A stretch of 64,000 nucleotides of DNA from Stomoxys calcitrans (GCF_963082655.1 NC_081552.1:182698571-182762570); one strand, 5' to 3'. Positions 11,030 through 22,152 are shown, counted from the first letter of the stretch. Numbers and translations: made by a program. The notes: generated by a model from the letters alone, not told the origin.

Positions 11030-11446
11030 CACAGTGGGAGAAAATAAAAAAAAAACTATTTAAAATATGACGTGTGAGAACTGGTTCAGATATCTCATTA
11101 AAATTTGGAATGGTTAAAGCTGCGGTCGAGACAGTGTGCAAATTTCAAGAACCTAGGTGGTCCGGGCGCCTCTTGCCGTGGCCGGGCGCCTCTTGCCGTG
11201 GCCGGGCGCCCTTTGTTCGGGCTGCCAAATCTTATTTTGTGGTCCTACTTTTTGACGGATAGTGCTCAAAAATCTCTACAAAAAATTGGCTTGAGGTAAA
11301 CAATATTTCCACTGGTTTCCGGTTTGAATTTTTATTTGTTGAAATTTTGTCCGAGATTGGCTTCGCATTTTCCGATTTGCGAAGAGATATCTCTACCCGT
11401 TCTCACACGGCATATTTTTAATTTTTTTTTATTTTCTTCCACTGTG
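11030..11446. mobile_element. MITE M2 with long terminal inverted repeats and GC-rich minisatellite
   Basis: The left end CACAGTGGGAGAAAATAAAA continuing to CGTGTGAGAAC..GAGATATCTC-like sequence is matched inverted by the right end GAGATATCTCTACCCGTTCT continuing to TTTTCTTCCACTGTG, giving arms of roughly 70 bp. The middle holds 2.6 copies of a 20-bp unit, GCCGGGCGCCTCTTGCCGTG (11161-11214). A diverged copy is at 15781-16207 and the foldback at 42288-42650 shares the inner motifs (GGGCTGCCAAATCTT, GTGGTCC). No coding capacity is visible. Confidence 0.8.
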
Positions 11447-11639
11447 TGTTGGACTGGCATGTTCGGCAACACCTTAAAGCTCCCCCTTGACGGCTTAGTT
11501 GTGGTAACGTCTCTGACTTTTCTGTAACCGGCTTTTTGGTTTAATATTTTATCCCCATTCTGTTTTCTTTGAGATTGTGTATGTGCAAGTGCGAGAGAGT
11601 CTTTGCCTGCTTAATTGTTGTTGCGGTTCATTTCGTTTT

Positions 11640-11897
11640 GGAGTTTCAAGACGCGTCTAGCATAACACAGTCAGCATTTGTTTGGGAACAGCGAAAGTTT
11701 AAAGCAGAAACTCGGATATTCTCAAAAAGTGGTTAATATTGTGGCAAAAGAGCATTTGCATCCGTTATCCTAAAGATTTTTGTTGCATCTACTAAAAGTG
11801 CTTACGAACTTTCTAACAAATGCCACAGTGTATATTTGATTGAACTAAGGATAAAAACAAAAACAGACGAGGGAGCATTTTTAATTGCGGAAAAATG
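11640..11897 (+). promoter_or_regulatory. Candidate leader exon / transcription start region
   Basis: Repeat-free sequence with an initiator-like AGTCAGCATT near 11665, no in-frame coding, and a good donor AAAAAT|GTAAGTTG at 11898. The style fits a non-coding first exon of a fly gene on the plus strand, possibly Prps, whose recognised exon is 27 kb downstream. There is no TATA box at the right distance. It is purely a signal-based guess; transcript data would decide. Confidence 0.25.
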
Positions 11898-12502
11898 TAA
11901 GTTGTTGTATTATAAATAAAAGCAAGAAAGACATACAAAGAGCAACAATTTATTAGGGATAGGAAAACTTTCCAAGAAATGAAGCAGTCACGTGTATTTC
12001 TGTATACTGAATAGTTATTTGCATTAAATCATTGCAGTTACAGTGTTTTTGTCTCATTTGTGCGTCTTACTAAAAGTTATTGGGCATTTAAAAAAATCTC
12101 TTAACAACGAAGTGCTTGAATGCGTTTGATGTACGAACGAGTGCACTGAAGCTTTATAAGTAGTATGGGAGTGAGTGAGTGTGTGTGTGTGCAAACACGT
12201 GTTTCATGTTAAAGTATCTTTGGCTGTCAACATGATTCACAAAGATGTTGGCAAAATTAAATGTTTCCCTCCACGTTTTGCCTGGCTTGGGTCCTCTATT
12301 TATCAATCAATAACGGCAGCGGCCACGGCGGCATACGCAACAACTTTTATTAAAAAAAAATAATAACAAAGAAATGAATAAAATATGGGGGTAGGTGGCT
12401 TTATGTTTGCAAATGTCTGTACATGCAAACAGCGTTATGAGCAGAGTTGCCAGATTAATTTAGTAGAAAATCAGCACACCAAACCTTGGCACTCCAATTT
12501 TA
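11898..12502. other. Non-coding, possibly intronic
   Basis: AT-rich, low in repeats. A GTGAGTGTGTGTG microsatellite lies at about 12171-12190. The 62-codon ORF at 12175-12363 translates that microsatellite and an A-run and is unlikely to be real. Confidence 0.4.
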
Positions 12503-13595
12503 AACAAGTAGAAAAGGCATTAAGTACGATCATGGCGTACTTTGGATACCCACCACCTCGGGTATATACGTAAACCACCATTCGTCATAAACCGGTGAAA
12601 AATGCATTATTTATGCACCCATAGCAGCTTTATAGAAATATGGTCCGATTTGGACTAAATTCGGCACGAACATTGAGTGGTCTTATAAATACAAGTCACT
12701 GTTCAATTTTGGCTCAATATTCGTCTTTTTGGCAGCTATATCCCAATAAAGACCGATCTGAACTTTATAGGACACGGTTGTTGAGAAGTATAACATAAGG
12801 CCACCGTAGCGCAGAGGTTAGCATGTCCGCCTATGACGCTGAATGTTCGAATCCTGGCGAAACCATCAGAAAAAATTTTCAGACGTGGTTTTTTCCTCCT
12901 AATGCTGGCAACATTTGTGAGGTACTATGCCATGTAAAACTTCTCTCCAAAGAGGTGTCGCACTGCGGCACGCCGTTCGGACTCGGCTGTAAAAAAGGCC
13001 CCTTATCACTGAGCTTAAACTGGAATCGGAGTGCACTCATTGATATGTGAGAAGTTTGCCCCTGTTCCTTGGTGGAATGTTCATGGGTAAAATGTGCAAT
13101 TTGCAAGTCTCTGTGTCAACCCAGTGTATCAAACGTTCAGAAATCTGTACGAAAGTGTGAAAATTTATGCGAATTCGGATCCGAAGTCTGTGTTAATTCT
13201 TAAGGAAAAATATATAAAATGGTTGACATGACTTCGAAACGTAATGTCGAACAGAAATCTGATTTTTCTGCCAATGTTTCTTACAGCATTCTATACCAAA
13301 ATTATGGGAAATTCGAAAGGGAACTTGTTTTACCGAATCCCAACCAATTCCGAAAGAATTCTTACAGTATTCGAATGTGTTTTCCAACGGTTCAAAACTG
13401 TCGATTGAGAACTGTCGGAATCTGTTAAAAGTTTCATCAGACAGATGGACGGACGGACACGGCTAGATTGTCTTAGATTTTTACGACGATCTAGAATATA
13501 TATACTTTATAGGGTCGGAAATGGATATTTCGATTGTGTTGCAAACGGAATGGCAAAATGAATATACCCCCATGCTTCGGTGGTGGGTATAAAAA
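12503..13595 (+). repeat. Hairpin-capped repeat copy, split by a SINE
   Basis: It starts AAACAAGTAGAAAAGGCATT and TACCCACCACCTCGGGTATA, the family's 5' terminus, with the hairpin degraded (AAGTACGATCATGGCGTACTT still pairs). It ends with GGACGGACGGACACGGCTAG, then CTTCGGTGGTGGGTATAAAA. The interior carries ATATGGTCCGATTTGGACTA and the ATAGACCGATCTGAAC style monomers. A SINE occupies 12799-13095. It is non-coding. Confidence 0.75.
12799..13095 (+). repeat. tRNA-derived SINE copy, nearly full length
   Basis: The head GGCCACCGTAGCGCAGAGGT carries box A; box B (GTTCGAATCCTGGC, 12844-12857) has lost a few bases upstream compared with siblings. The body is complete to TGGTGGAATGTTCATGGG. It interrupts a hairpin-family repeat, dating it later than that insertion. 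Confidence 0.9.
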
Positions 13596-13599
13596 TCGG

Positions 13600-14490
13600 A
13601 ACATTTGTTTTATGGGCGGTATGCAACTCAAACGGAATTTTCGTCGCTATAAAAATATCCTTAGCGTAATTTTCGATTTTCTTTGTGTTGTATGGTGACA
13701 TTGAAAGCACTGTATATTTGTTTGGTTTCATTATTAAAACTTTTTATTTATTTTATAACGCTTAATTTTAATAAATGCGTAAGTACTTTATCAGCAAAAA
13801 AGTGTGACAGATTGGCCAAACGAGTGCAGTTTTTGTCACCATGTATTTGCTACCGAAAATTGCGCTTTAGGTGCATAATAGGCTTAACATTAAAATCAAA
13901 AGAGCTTAAAAAAAATACTATGTTTAGACCAAAGCTGTTTTGAGCAAACGACTCGTTTTCCCTTTATAATGCTCTGAAAACGACTCGTTCTTCCTTTTCA
14001 ATTTATAAGGGCAAAACGACTCGTTTGCCACAAAAACGAAACATTCAAAGTATGTGAGCCCAAATAAATGGCTAAATTGTGCTAAATAAACACAGCCCTC
14101 CATAATGTCAAAAAATTAAATTTTTCAAAAAAAAAAATTTTTAAATCAACAAAATTTTAAAGATAAAGCAAGAAAAATAAATCTTAACAATAGTGCATCA
14201 TAACATTTATGTTGAAGTGTGAAAAAGTGCAATTTCCAAAACATCTCAACTAGTGTGAAGGGTGAGATGTTTTTCAAAACGACAAAAGCAAAACGAGTCA
14301 ATGTAGAAATGGCACAAGTGAAACGTCTTAAGTTCAGCTGAATTTTTCGTACAACCCTAATGGATATATTTTAGCCAGGGTAAAAAATACGCCTTATCTG
14401 ATTCCAACTATGGCCATAGCCCGGATGTAGAAGGTCCTGTAAAAATTTCGCAAATGAAGGCAAAATGCCAACTGAACTTAAGAAATCTAA
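13600..14490. other. Non-coding stretch with CGACTCGTTTT cluster
   Basis: AACGACTCGTTTTCC (about 13947), AACGACTCGTTCTT (13980) and AACGACTCGTTTGCC (14015) occur within about 75 bp, with related inverted AAACGAGT at 13820 and 14291. The rest is AT-rich and without a gene. The 86-codon ORF at 13683-13943 has no recognised domain. Confidence 0.45.
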
Positions 14491-14494
14491 GCTG

Positions 14495-14598
14495 CAAATG
14501 CGAATTTGCCCATGAACATTCCATTAGGGAACAAGGGCATATCAATGGGTGCTGTCCGATTTAAGTTTAAGCTCAATGATTAGGGGTCTCCTTTTAAC
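14495..14598 (-). repeat. SINE 3' fragment
   Basis: GCGAATTTGCCCATGAACAT, GTGCTGTCCGATTTAAG and AAGCTCAATGATTAGGGG match the SINE tail half in minus orientation. The head is absent. Confidence 0.7.
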
Positions 14599-14599
14599 G

Positions 14600-15440
14600 A
14601 TTAAGAATTTTATACCTTTTAGGGTCGAAAATAGAGGTTTCGATGTATTGCAAATAGAACAACAAAATACCTCCACCCGTCGGATGTTAGTATGAAAATT
14701 GAAAAGATACACGCATTTTTAAAATTTTGAAAAGATTGGCATTTTTTGATTATAAACCTGCAAAATACCGAAAAATCGGCAAATCTGGCAGCTCCGGTTG
14801 TGAGTTTCTTTTTTTTTAATAATTCTTGCGCTTTGTTATTTATTATCAATGGTAGCGCGAGCATTCATACTCATGTTGCTATTTGTGTGAGAATCTGAAT
14901 GTTTGCGAGAGTGCGCAAATTATTTTTAGCTGTCATCTGTTGTATGGCCGAAAAACGTGAGTCAAAATCGTTTAGCTAGAGGAATATTTGGTTATAATCA
15001 ATGACTTGTTTTGTGGGTTGTTGAGTGGGGAATGGATGGGAGAACAGGGGAAAAGCTCTTAAAGTCATGTGTGCGCTGTTTGTTTGCCGGTTACTGTACC
15101 TGCCGTAGTATTTTGTTTCATTGCAATAGTAATTTGTTATTATTTGAATGGGGTCGGCAAATTTGTGGAATGGTCTTTGAATAATAAAGCGTTATACACT
15201 CAGAGAAGTGTGTTTTCAATTTCGTGATTTTAAGAGTTGCAAGATAAAAGGCTAAAATAGAATGCACCGCTGAGGAGCGTTGTGTTTAAAATGTCTAGAA
15301 ATTTGATAGCCTAATGGGAATTTGCGCCACCATCCCCACAGGATGTATAGTTGATTCCGTTGTTGGTGGGCTATTGACCTTGTCTTGTATAAATTTGCCT
15401 AGACAACAAACGTTGAGCTTTGATTTTGAGCGTCGCTCTG
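14600..15440. other. Non-coding stretch, no gene recognised
   Basis: The first 90 bp contain ATACCTTTTAGGGTCG and CACCCGTCGGATG.TAGTATG, remnants of a hairpin-family terminus in plus orientation. The remainder is AT-rich unique-looking sequence without recognisable coding or RNA features. Confidence 0.4.
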
Positions 15441-15442
15441 CG

Positions 15443-15592
15443 AAAATGCAACCCTGCACACAAATCCCATTAAAGCAACGCGGAAAAGTTGCCTCACGTG
15501 AAGTAGAGTTTTAGTCGTCAAAGTTAAAAGTTGTTAATCTTTTGCGAGTTGATTTTTTGATATTTGTTTGCAGACTTGCATTTTTCAGCCTG
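15443..15592. mobile_element. MITE M1, short copy
   Basis: GAAAATGCAACCCTGCACAC plus AAATCCCA at the left is matched inverted by TTTGTTTGCAGACTTGCATT at the right. The internal TTTGCGAGTTGATTTTT corresponds to TTTGCGAGTCGCTTTT in the 7166-7709 copy, confirming one family. Confidence 0.65.
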
Positions 15593-15696
15593 AAGTCCAT
15601 AAATACACGAATATGAGTCAGTTAGAGGTCTTGAAACTTCCTTATCAATACAAAAACACTGGCATATAGGGTAGAATGCTGCAAATCGACCTATGA

Positions 15697-15780
15697 AATG
15701 TCAATAAAGAACAATGGGGACAGTTTTCTCGTATCAATGAGTGCTTTTCGATGCAAATTTAAGCTCAATGTTAAGGGACC
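15697..15780 (-). repeat. SINE 3' fragment
   Basis: ATCAATGAGTGCTTTTCGAT and AAGCTCAATGTTAAGGGACC match the SINE tail half. It is cut off exactly where MITE M2 begins (15781), so M2 inserted into it or a deletion joined them. Confidence 0.55.
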
Positions 15781-16207
15781 GCACAGTGGGATGTAATCGA
15801 AAAACATGGTAAAATATCTGCTGTTAGATAACGGGTAGAGGGAACTTTGAAATTTTGAACTATAAGAGCTGAGGTGTTATGGAAGCCACGTGCAAATTTA
15901 AAGATATTAGATAGTCCGGACGCCTCTTGGCTGGTCTTAAATTTGATCTACTTGGTATTTGGACAATTTGTTCGGACTGCCAAATCTTTATACGTGGATT
16001 TCCTATTTTTTGTTGAATTGTGCTCAAAAATGTTGCAAAAAAGTCCGCTGAGGTCTACGATTTTGACCGAGACTGGCTTCGTATTTTTCAATTTACTAAA
16101 GCACTTGTGATTCCATTTGTCAAAAGTCAACGCTAACCATTTTAAATTACAAATAATTCTCCCTCAAAGGACAGATTTTATTACAATTTTTTTCGATTCC
16201 ACTGTGC
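15781..16207. mobile_element. MITE M2, second copy
   Basis: The ends GCACAGTGGGATGTAATCGA and TTCGATTCCACTGTGC are inverted repeats. Shared inner blocks with the 11030-11446 copy include GTGCAAATTT, GGTCTTAAATTTGATC-adjacent GGACGCCTCTTGGC, TTCGGACTGCCAAATCTT and AATTGTGCTCAAAAATGTTG. It has a single GGACGCCTCTTGG unit rather than the tandem array, so the array expanded only in the first copy. Confidence 0.75.
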
Positions 16208-16483
16208 CATTCTGCTAAAACTATTCTGGGCTTACGCTTTAGCCCTCCAGCCACCACAGGTCCTTACAGAAGTCGAGAATGACAAGAGGGTAGTATGTCT
16301 GCTGGGAGCTTAAAGAAGAAAAGAGGTGTTCACCATAATCCCTCTCCTTCTGCCCAACATCACGGAGCATTGGCACAGCAGATTTTCGACTACCTTCAAA
16401 TCCTTCTTATTCCCACAGACACTGCAGAAATCCTTCTCGCCTTGAGCCCATCCAACATTTTTTGCACGCTCTCAACGAATCTG

Positions 16484-16836
16484 ACTAGAGGTGCATAAAT
16501 ATGAAAATGTTAAGCATTTTATCCATTAATATTCGAACGTTGAAATGCTGTAAGATATGAGAAGCATGGAAAAAAATATTATTCGTTGGATCGAAAATTA
16601 TTTGTTAAACCGTCACTGTGAGTTTTTCGTGAGTCGTGATTGTCTGGTGAGTCCTAAGTGTCTCGTTAGTCGTGCTTTTCTCGTGAGTGCCTCGTGTTTC
16701 GCGATTTTCTCGTGAGTCATGAGTGCCTCGTGATTACCATCAGTGCATCATGAGTTGTGCTTGAGTAAAGTTTTCGTCTCGTGAGCGACTGTGAACGTGA
16801 GTCGAAATAATATCACTCAAGCGCATATCTCTTCTA
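16484..16836. repeat. CGTGAGT-rich element, probable copy of the 36751-37852 family
   Basis: The left end TAGAGGTGCATAAATATG and the right end ATCACTCAAGCGCATATCTC resemble the inverted termini of the 36.8 kb element. Between about 16618 and 16810, CGTGAGTCGTGATT, CTCGTGAGTG, CGTGAGTCATGAGTG and similar words repeat imperfectly, forming a degenerate minisatellite. It is non-coding. Confidence 0.5.
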
Positions 16837-16837
16837 A

Positions 16838-17080
16838 AAACTCAAGAAACACCCCTGTCCCTTTGCCCCATCCAGCTTGAATCCATCGGTGTAAAAACAC
16901 AGTTCCGAGAAGGCAGGCACGCTATCAACCATCCGCGCGGCACACCCTCCATTGAATCGATTATGCCACGAAGTCGTTGTCGTTGTTCGGCGCTCTACGG
17001 GGTAAACCTCAGAAAGCTCTATGTACGATGGCAAAGTGGGCGGTGAAAGTAGTGTAGGTGTTAATTCGTCTAAGGCGGAA
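16838..17080 (-). pseudogene. RNase H-adjacent LINE fragment
   Basis: On the minus strand the translation passes through LPSYIELSEVYPVERRTTTT to CFYTDGFKLDGAKGQG, where FYTDGSKLDG is the usual start of LINE RNase H domains (the D is the first catalytic residue). The remainder of RNase H is missing. It is truncated at the right end of the CGTGAGT element. The parent family is uncertain; family C is closest in wording. Confidence 0.45.
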
Positions 17081-17129
17081 GTTGTTCACGGTGGAGAGAG
17101 GAAATAATGTTCCATTTACTGATAGCCAA

Positions 17130-17582
17130 AAATGCCTGGATGTGTCGCTGGACACTATCCGGATACGAACGATGTGCATCACAGCTTCATTGGGGACGAC
17201 ACCATCTTATGCACTGATGGTTTAATGCTAGATTCAATGCTTCGGAAAATTTTAGCTAGACAAATTTCTGCGACAACTGCCTTAAGGATGAGCGAGCTTT
17301 CCCGATATTCCAGCCAGTCAGGACTTTACACTATACGACTGTGTTATCCTTGATACAAATCCCGATGTTCCAGGCAGTGTGGATTACACACTGCATAAGC
17401 CTCTTTTTGATAAAATGTACTGGACCACTATTCCTGATAGAACCGATTGGAACCACAATATCCCTGGTATTAGAAGTTACATAGACTTCTACATGAATGG
17501 TTCCAAACTAGCCGGCCAGTTGGGCTTTGGGCTGTACTCTGAAAAACTAGAATTGGTCATATCGAGAAGGTTACCCGACCAC
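17130..17582 (+). pseudogene. Family C non-LTR retrotransposon, RT end and start of RNase H (left half)
   Basis: Reading frames give DDTILCTDG..LDSML, ARQISATTALRMSELS and then, near 17475, IDFYMNGSKLAGQLGFGLYS and LVISRRLPDH, the opening of RNase H with the first catalytic D replaced (FYMNGSK instead of FYTDGSK). It stops exactly at RLPDH (17568-17582); the next expected residues, CSV..., resume at 20080 after an inserted family A element. Before the insertion this would have been one continuous copy. Stops near 17353 show it is dead. Confidence 0.75.
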
Positions 17583-20070
17583 CAAACCAACTGGACAAAA
17601 TTCAGAAAACTACTCAGAAGAAGTCTTGGGAAAGATAATTTACATTGTCCAAGCATAGATGAAAATGTCAACAGGGTTACGACTGCACTGGTGGGGTTTT
17701 TTAAAGACCGTTGTCCTCTACGGGAAACAAAATCAGCCCAAGAAAAACCGTGGATGACCGGGGGGGTTCGCAATATTGGAAAAAGGTCCGCAGACTTTTT
17801 AAAAGAGCACGTCTTAAAAATCGGAAGTTTATTGGGATGTGTATTACAAACCGCTCAAGAATTATATAATACAATTACGAGAGCGGCAAAACGTGCCTCC
17901 TGGAACCTTTTCTGCAAACAGGTCGATAGCGTTAATGACGCCGCCAAGGTGAAAAATTTCTCTCAAACTGAAATTTTAGTAGACGACATGGGAGTGAGAG
18001 CAAAGACAACGGAGGCCATGTTGATGCTTTTGATGACAACCCATTTTCCACAAGATACGAAGGGACTCACGGAGACACCGGAACCTTCGAATAATGATGT
18101 TGATCGAAGGTTTATCATTACAGAATTTATGGTGAAGGATTCCTTGAGGAGCTTAAAACCATTTTAGTCACCCGGACCTGATGGGATATTTCGGGCGTTA
18201 CTACAGAAGGAGGCAGACTATCTGGCGCCCCACCTGGCCAGTATTTTCACAGCGTGCCTGGGGCTTGCATAAACTCCGAAAGCCTGGCAGGAGGCAAGGG
18301 TGGTATTTATACCCATGCCCGGCAAGGCCATTTATGCGACACCAAAGGCCTATAAGCCTTACGTCCTTTCTACTCAAAACAATGAACGTTTTGTGGACAC
18401 CATGATAAAGAGTAAGGTCTCAGGACATCCAGCGAACTGCTCAAAAACTAACAGCATGCCTATGTCAAGGGAAGGTCGGTGGAGACTGCCCTGCACGAGG
18501 TTGTGCATAAAATAGAAGAATCCTTTTATTCCAAAACGTACACACTGTCGGTATGCATTGACATCGAGAGGGCTTTGAACAATGTGCGGAACCACACACT
18601 GATCTAATTCTTAGATCAGTGTGTGAGAGAGAGACTGGATAATCCATATGCTAAGGAACAAGTGGATAAAATGCGGATCCCACGACATAAATATAAGGGA
18701 GGAAGTGGCACAAGGCATGTCACGGGGCATTTTAACGCCATTCCTATGGGTGACCACCATAAATGACCTATTACGGATGCTGACTGAGTAGGGATTTGAA
18801 CTCTTCTGCTATGCAGACGATGTAATAATACTTCTTAGAGGTAAGGATCCGAACCAGCTATGCAGAAAGTCAGAAAGGGTCTTGCATATGACTGGGCTAG
18901 ACCCAGGGGTCTCAATGTTAATCCAGAGAAGACTGAAATATCCCTGTTCACGAGGAAGACAAAGGTGGGCTCAAAATTGGGCCTGAATCCGAGGATAGTC
19001 CACGCCCCTGCAGCGTGATTAGACCAATACTTTCTTACGCCCTAGTAATTTGGTTAACTGCGATGGAGAAAAAGTGCAACGTTAGGATTATACAACAGGT
19101 TCAGAGAACATGTTGTCTTGGCATAGGCGTAGCGATGAGGACCACTCCTACTAGAGCAATGGTGACCATTCTAGACGTCCGACCCATAGACATGTAGATT
19201 AAGTGTAAGACAGCCATTGCGGCTATGAGACTTAAGGCGATGGTAGGAGCAGGTCATACCATCGCAGTATAATCGAGGCGACTACAGGAAACCTGGAAGG
19301 AATGAAAGAGGTTTCCGATCGGATACCTGAGACGATACTTGAGGTCGAGTGCGAGGTACTGCTGCCAGCGGCACGGGCTTGGATTGACGGAACTCTTGTA
19401 TTGCCATCTAGAAGAACATATTACATGAATGGATCAAACCTAGAGGACAGAGTGGGCCTGGGTGTCTACATTGAGAACCAAGGGACTGAGATCTGTTTTA
19501 GACTGCCTGACCATAATAGGGTCCTGCAGGTTTAGATCCGGGCGATCACGGAATGCGTGAGGTAGTGTTGTGTTGACGCAAGAACGTCGAGTATAAACAT
19601 CTTTACGGACAGTAAACAGGCCATAAGGGCAATAACAACCAGGACGTTAAGATCACGAACAGTGTTGGAATGTAAGAACGAGATTAACGCCTCTGAGGAT
19701 GGCACGATCCGCATCGTTTGGGTGCCGGGCCATAGCGAACTTACTGGGAAAGAGAAAGCAGACGAGCTGCCGTCAATAAACTTAGTTAACCCGAAGCCTT
19801 TCAGGTCGACACACTTCGAGTTAAGGGCGTAAGCGACGAATGCGCATGCAACCCTGTGGGACAGTGAAACGGTCGATAGGATGTCGAAAATCGTAAGAGG
19901 AGATCCGGAAAAGGCTATTACTGAATGGAAGTAAAAAGGAGGTCAGTATAGCTATTGGTATCAGTAATTTTTTTTAGTATTTAGAGCTCACAACAATCGA
20001 TTATTGGTTAGATGTATGTCCATAATGGCATGGGACAGATTAATATCCGCAGCCTCTTTCCAACCTAACC
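17583..20070 (+). pseudogene. Family A non-LTR retrotransposon, 5'-truncated ORF2 with tail, inserted in family C
   Basis: Longest LINE here. The order is a linker with CPSIDENVNRVTTALVGFFK and AQEKPWMTGGVRNIGK (17650-17790); then VDDMGVRAKTTEAML and SLRSLKPF (to 18167); RT blocks SPGPDGIF, DYLAPHLASIF (18170-18250) and FIPMPGKAIYATPKAY (18305-18352); CIDIERALNNV (18555); CYADDVIILLRGKDPNQLC with the YADD catalytic motif intact (18810-18865); a C-terminal domain MEKKCNVRIIQQVQRTCCLG (19059-19118); RNase H with YYMNGSNLEDRVGLGVYIEN and SINIFTDSKQAIRAITTRT; the GNEKADEL block (19747); and the spacer before a truncated C-terminus. Many stops and frameshifts, plus loss of several RT segments around 18970-19010. 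It ends in CCAACCTAACC and is flanked by an 11-bp target duplication. Confidence 0.85.
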
Positions 20071-20860
20071 TACCAGACCACTGCAGTGTGTAGCAAGCAG
20101 AGATTATTACAATTAAAGAAGTGGTGGAATGGCTAAGATATAACGTCATAACAACTATTAAGATAAATATCTTCTCGAAAGACATCATGTAAAATGAAAT
20201 TTAAAAATTTTGCCCATGAACATTCCACCAAGGAACAGGGGCAAACTTCTCACATATCAATGAGTGCAGTCCGATTCAAGTTTAAGCTCAATGCTAAGGG
20301 GCCTCCTTTCTATAGCCGAGTTCGAACGGCGTGCCGCAGTGCGACACCTCTTTGGAGAGAAGTTTTACATGGCATAGTACCTCACAAATGTTGCCAGCAT
20401 TAGGAGGGGAAAACCACCGCTGAACATTTTTTCTGATGGTCTCGCCAGGATTCGAACCCAGGCGTTCAGCGTCATAGGCGGACATGGTAACCTCTGCGCT
20501 ACGGTGGCCTCCAAGGCATTATGCATATCTCCGGAAAATTTAGTTTTTATTAAAAACCGTTCTCGAGTGTGGCAAATCACTCTACGAGATGGCTAAATAG
20601 TTTAAATGCACTTGTTCTGGGTGCCAGGCCAAAGAGATTTCCCAAGGAATTTTAGAACTGGTATCTGTGGATACGCTCTAACGACATGTAAGCTATTTTC
20701 GAGATAAGGCCCAAAGGGCAACGGATGACAGATGGTCACGATGTAGGGGCTTTGAACGCAACAAGATTATATGCCCCAATACAAACCTGAAGAGATTTAT
20801 CGCTTTTCATTCGTTGCATACAACAGATATCTCACCCCATAGTGTTCGTCATGGCAGGTT
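20071..20860 (+). pseudogene. Family C LINE, RNase H continued (right half), split by a SINE
   Basis: It resumes with PDHCSV (20074-20091), then AIKEVVEWLRYNVITTIKIN in mixed frames up to 20190, where a SINE intervenes. After 20510 it continues with a degraded block, then LFWVPGQRDF-like codons (20625), ELVSVDTL, ATCKLFSR, and a C-terminal segment near ATDDRWSRCRGFERNKIICP (20720-20780). The family C copy at 50340-51150 shows the same order without the interruption. Confidence 0.7.
20208..20509 (-). repeat. tRNA-derived SINE copy, nearly full length
   Basis: Minus-strand head GGCCACCGTAGCGCAGAGGT (20509 downward), box B GGGTTCGAATCCTGGC, and a complete body ending at TGGTGGAATGTTCATGGGCA. 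It lies inside the RNase H of family C. A possible short target duplication (CATCATG / CATTATG on either side) is weak. Confidence 0.88.
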
Positions 20861-21025
20861 ATTGTCTAATTGAAAGACAGACATGCTGATAGTCTGAGCG
20901 CTGCAAGTAACAATTTCTGCAGAAGTTTTGAGGACGCCAAGGAAGAGAAAACAAAAAACCTGCTGCGTCCCTGTTCTACTTTAGTTTCTGTCTAAAGGAA
21001 CGGAAGGAACTAGGAGATATTTTTT

Positions 21026-22152
21026 ACTCATCACCGAAGAATGGGGGTATATTCATTTTGTCATTCCGTCTGCATAAGCAAGTTAAGTTTTTTGTCCATA
21101 AGCAAGTAAAGTTTTTTGTCCATAGGCAAGTTAAGTTCGAAGATGGACTATATCCGACTATATCTTGATATAGCCCCCATATAGACCGATCCGCCGATTT
21201 AAGGTCTTAGACCCATAAAAGCCACATTTATTATCTGATTTTGCAAAATTTTGGGACAGTGCGTTGTGCTAGGGCCTTCAACATCCTTCTTCAATTTGGA
21301 TGTTGAAGGTTCAGATTTGGATATAGCTGCCATATAGACCGATCACCCGATTTAAGGTCTCGGGCCCATAAAAGGTGCATTTTTTGTGCATTTGGGACAG
21401 TGATTTGTGTTAGCCCCATCGACACCCCTCTTCAATTTAGTTCAGATCGGTTCAGATTTGGGTATAGATGTCATATAGACCGATCTCTCGATGCAAGGTC
21501 TTAGGCTCATAAAAGGCGCATTTATCGTCCGATTTCGCCGAAATTTGGGACAGTGAATTAAGTAAGACCCCTCGAAATCTTTCTGCAATTTGGCTAAGAT
21601 CGGTCCAGATTTGGATATAGCTGCCATATAGACCGATCTCTAGATTTATGGTTTTAGGCCCACAAAAGTCGCATTTATTGTCCGAAGTCGCCGAAATTTG
21701 GGACAGTGGGTTGTGTTAGGGTTTTGGACATCACTCTTCAATTTGGCCCAGATCGGTGCAGTTTTGGATACCGCTGCCATATAGACCGATCACTCGATTT
21801 AAAGTCTTGGCCCCATAAAAGGCGCATTTATAATTCGATTTTTCTGAAATTTGACACAGTGACTTTTGTTAGGCTTTTCGACATCTGTGTCGTATATGGT
21901 TCAGATCGGTCTATATTTGAATATAGCTACCAAAAAAAAAACAATATTTTATTCTGCAAAATTTAACAATGACTTGTACTTATGAGACCACTCAATGTCC
22001 GTGCCGAATTTGGTCCAAATCGGACCATATTTCGATATAGCTGCTATGGGGGCATTAATTATGCATTTTTCGCCGGATTATGACGAAAGGTGGTTTGCAT
22101 AGGGTGGGTATCCAAAGTTCGGCCCAGCCGATGTTAAGCCTTTTTACTTGTT
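21026..22152 (-). repeat. Hairpin-capped repeat, full-length minus-strand copy with about 150-bp monomers
   Basis: It runs from CACCGAAGAATGGGGGTATA (left) to AAGTTCGGCCCAGCCGATGT and TTTTTACTTGTT (right), the two family termini. CATATAGACCGATC recurs at 21331, 21472, 21624 and 21778, each with GATTTAAGGTCTTAGGCCCA and AAAAGGCGCATTTAT, giving 140-155-bp monomers. A separate 24-bp tandem triplet (ATAAGCAAGTTAAGTTTTTT at 21074, 21098 and 21122) sits near the left end. No coding capacity; the short ORFs here are shadows of the monomers. Confidence 0.8.

Noticed and set aside
12175..12363. 62-codon ORF after the candidate leader exon
   Set aside because: It begins in a GT microsatellite and ends in an A-run; no conserved feature.
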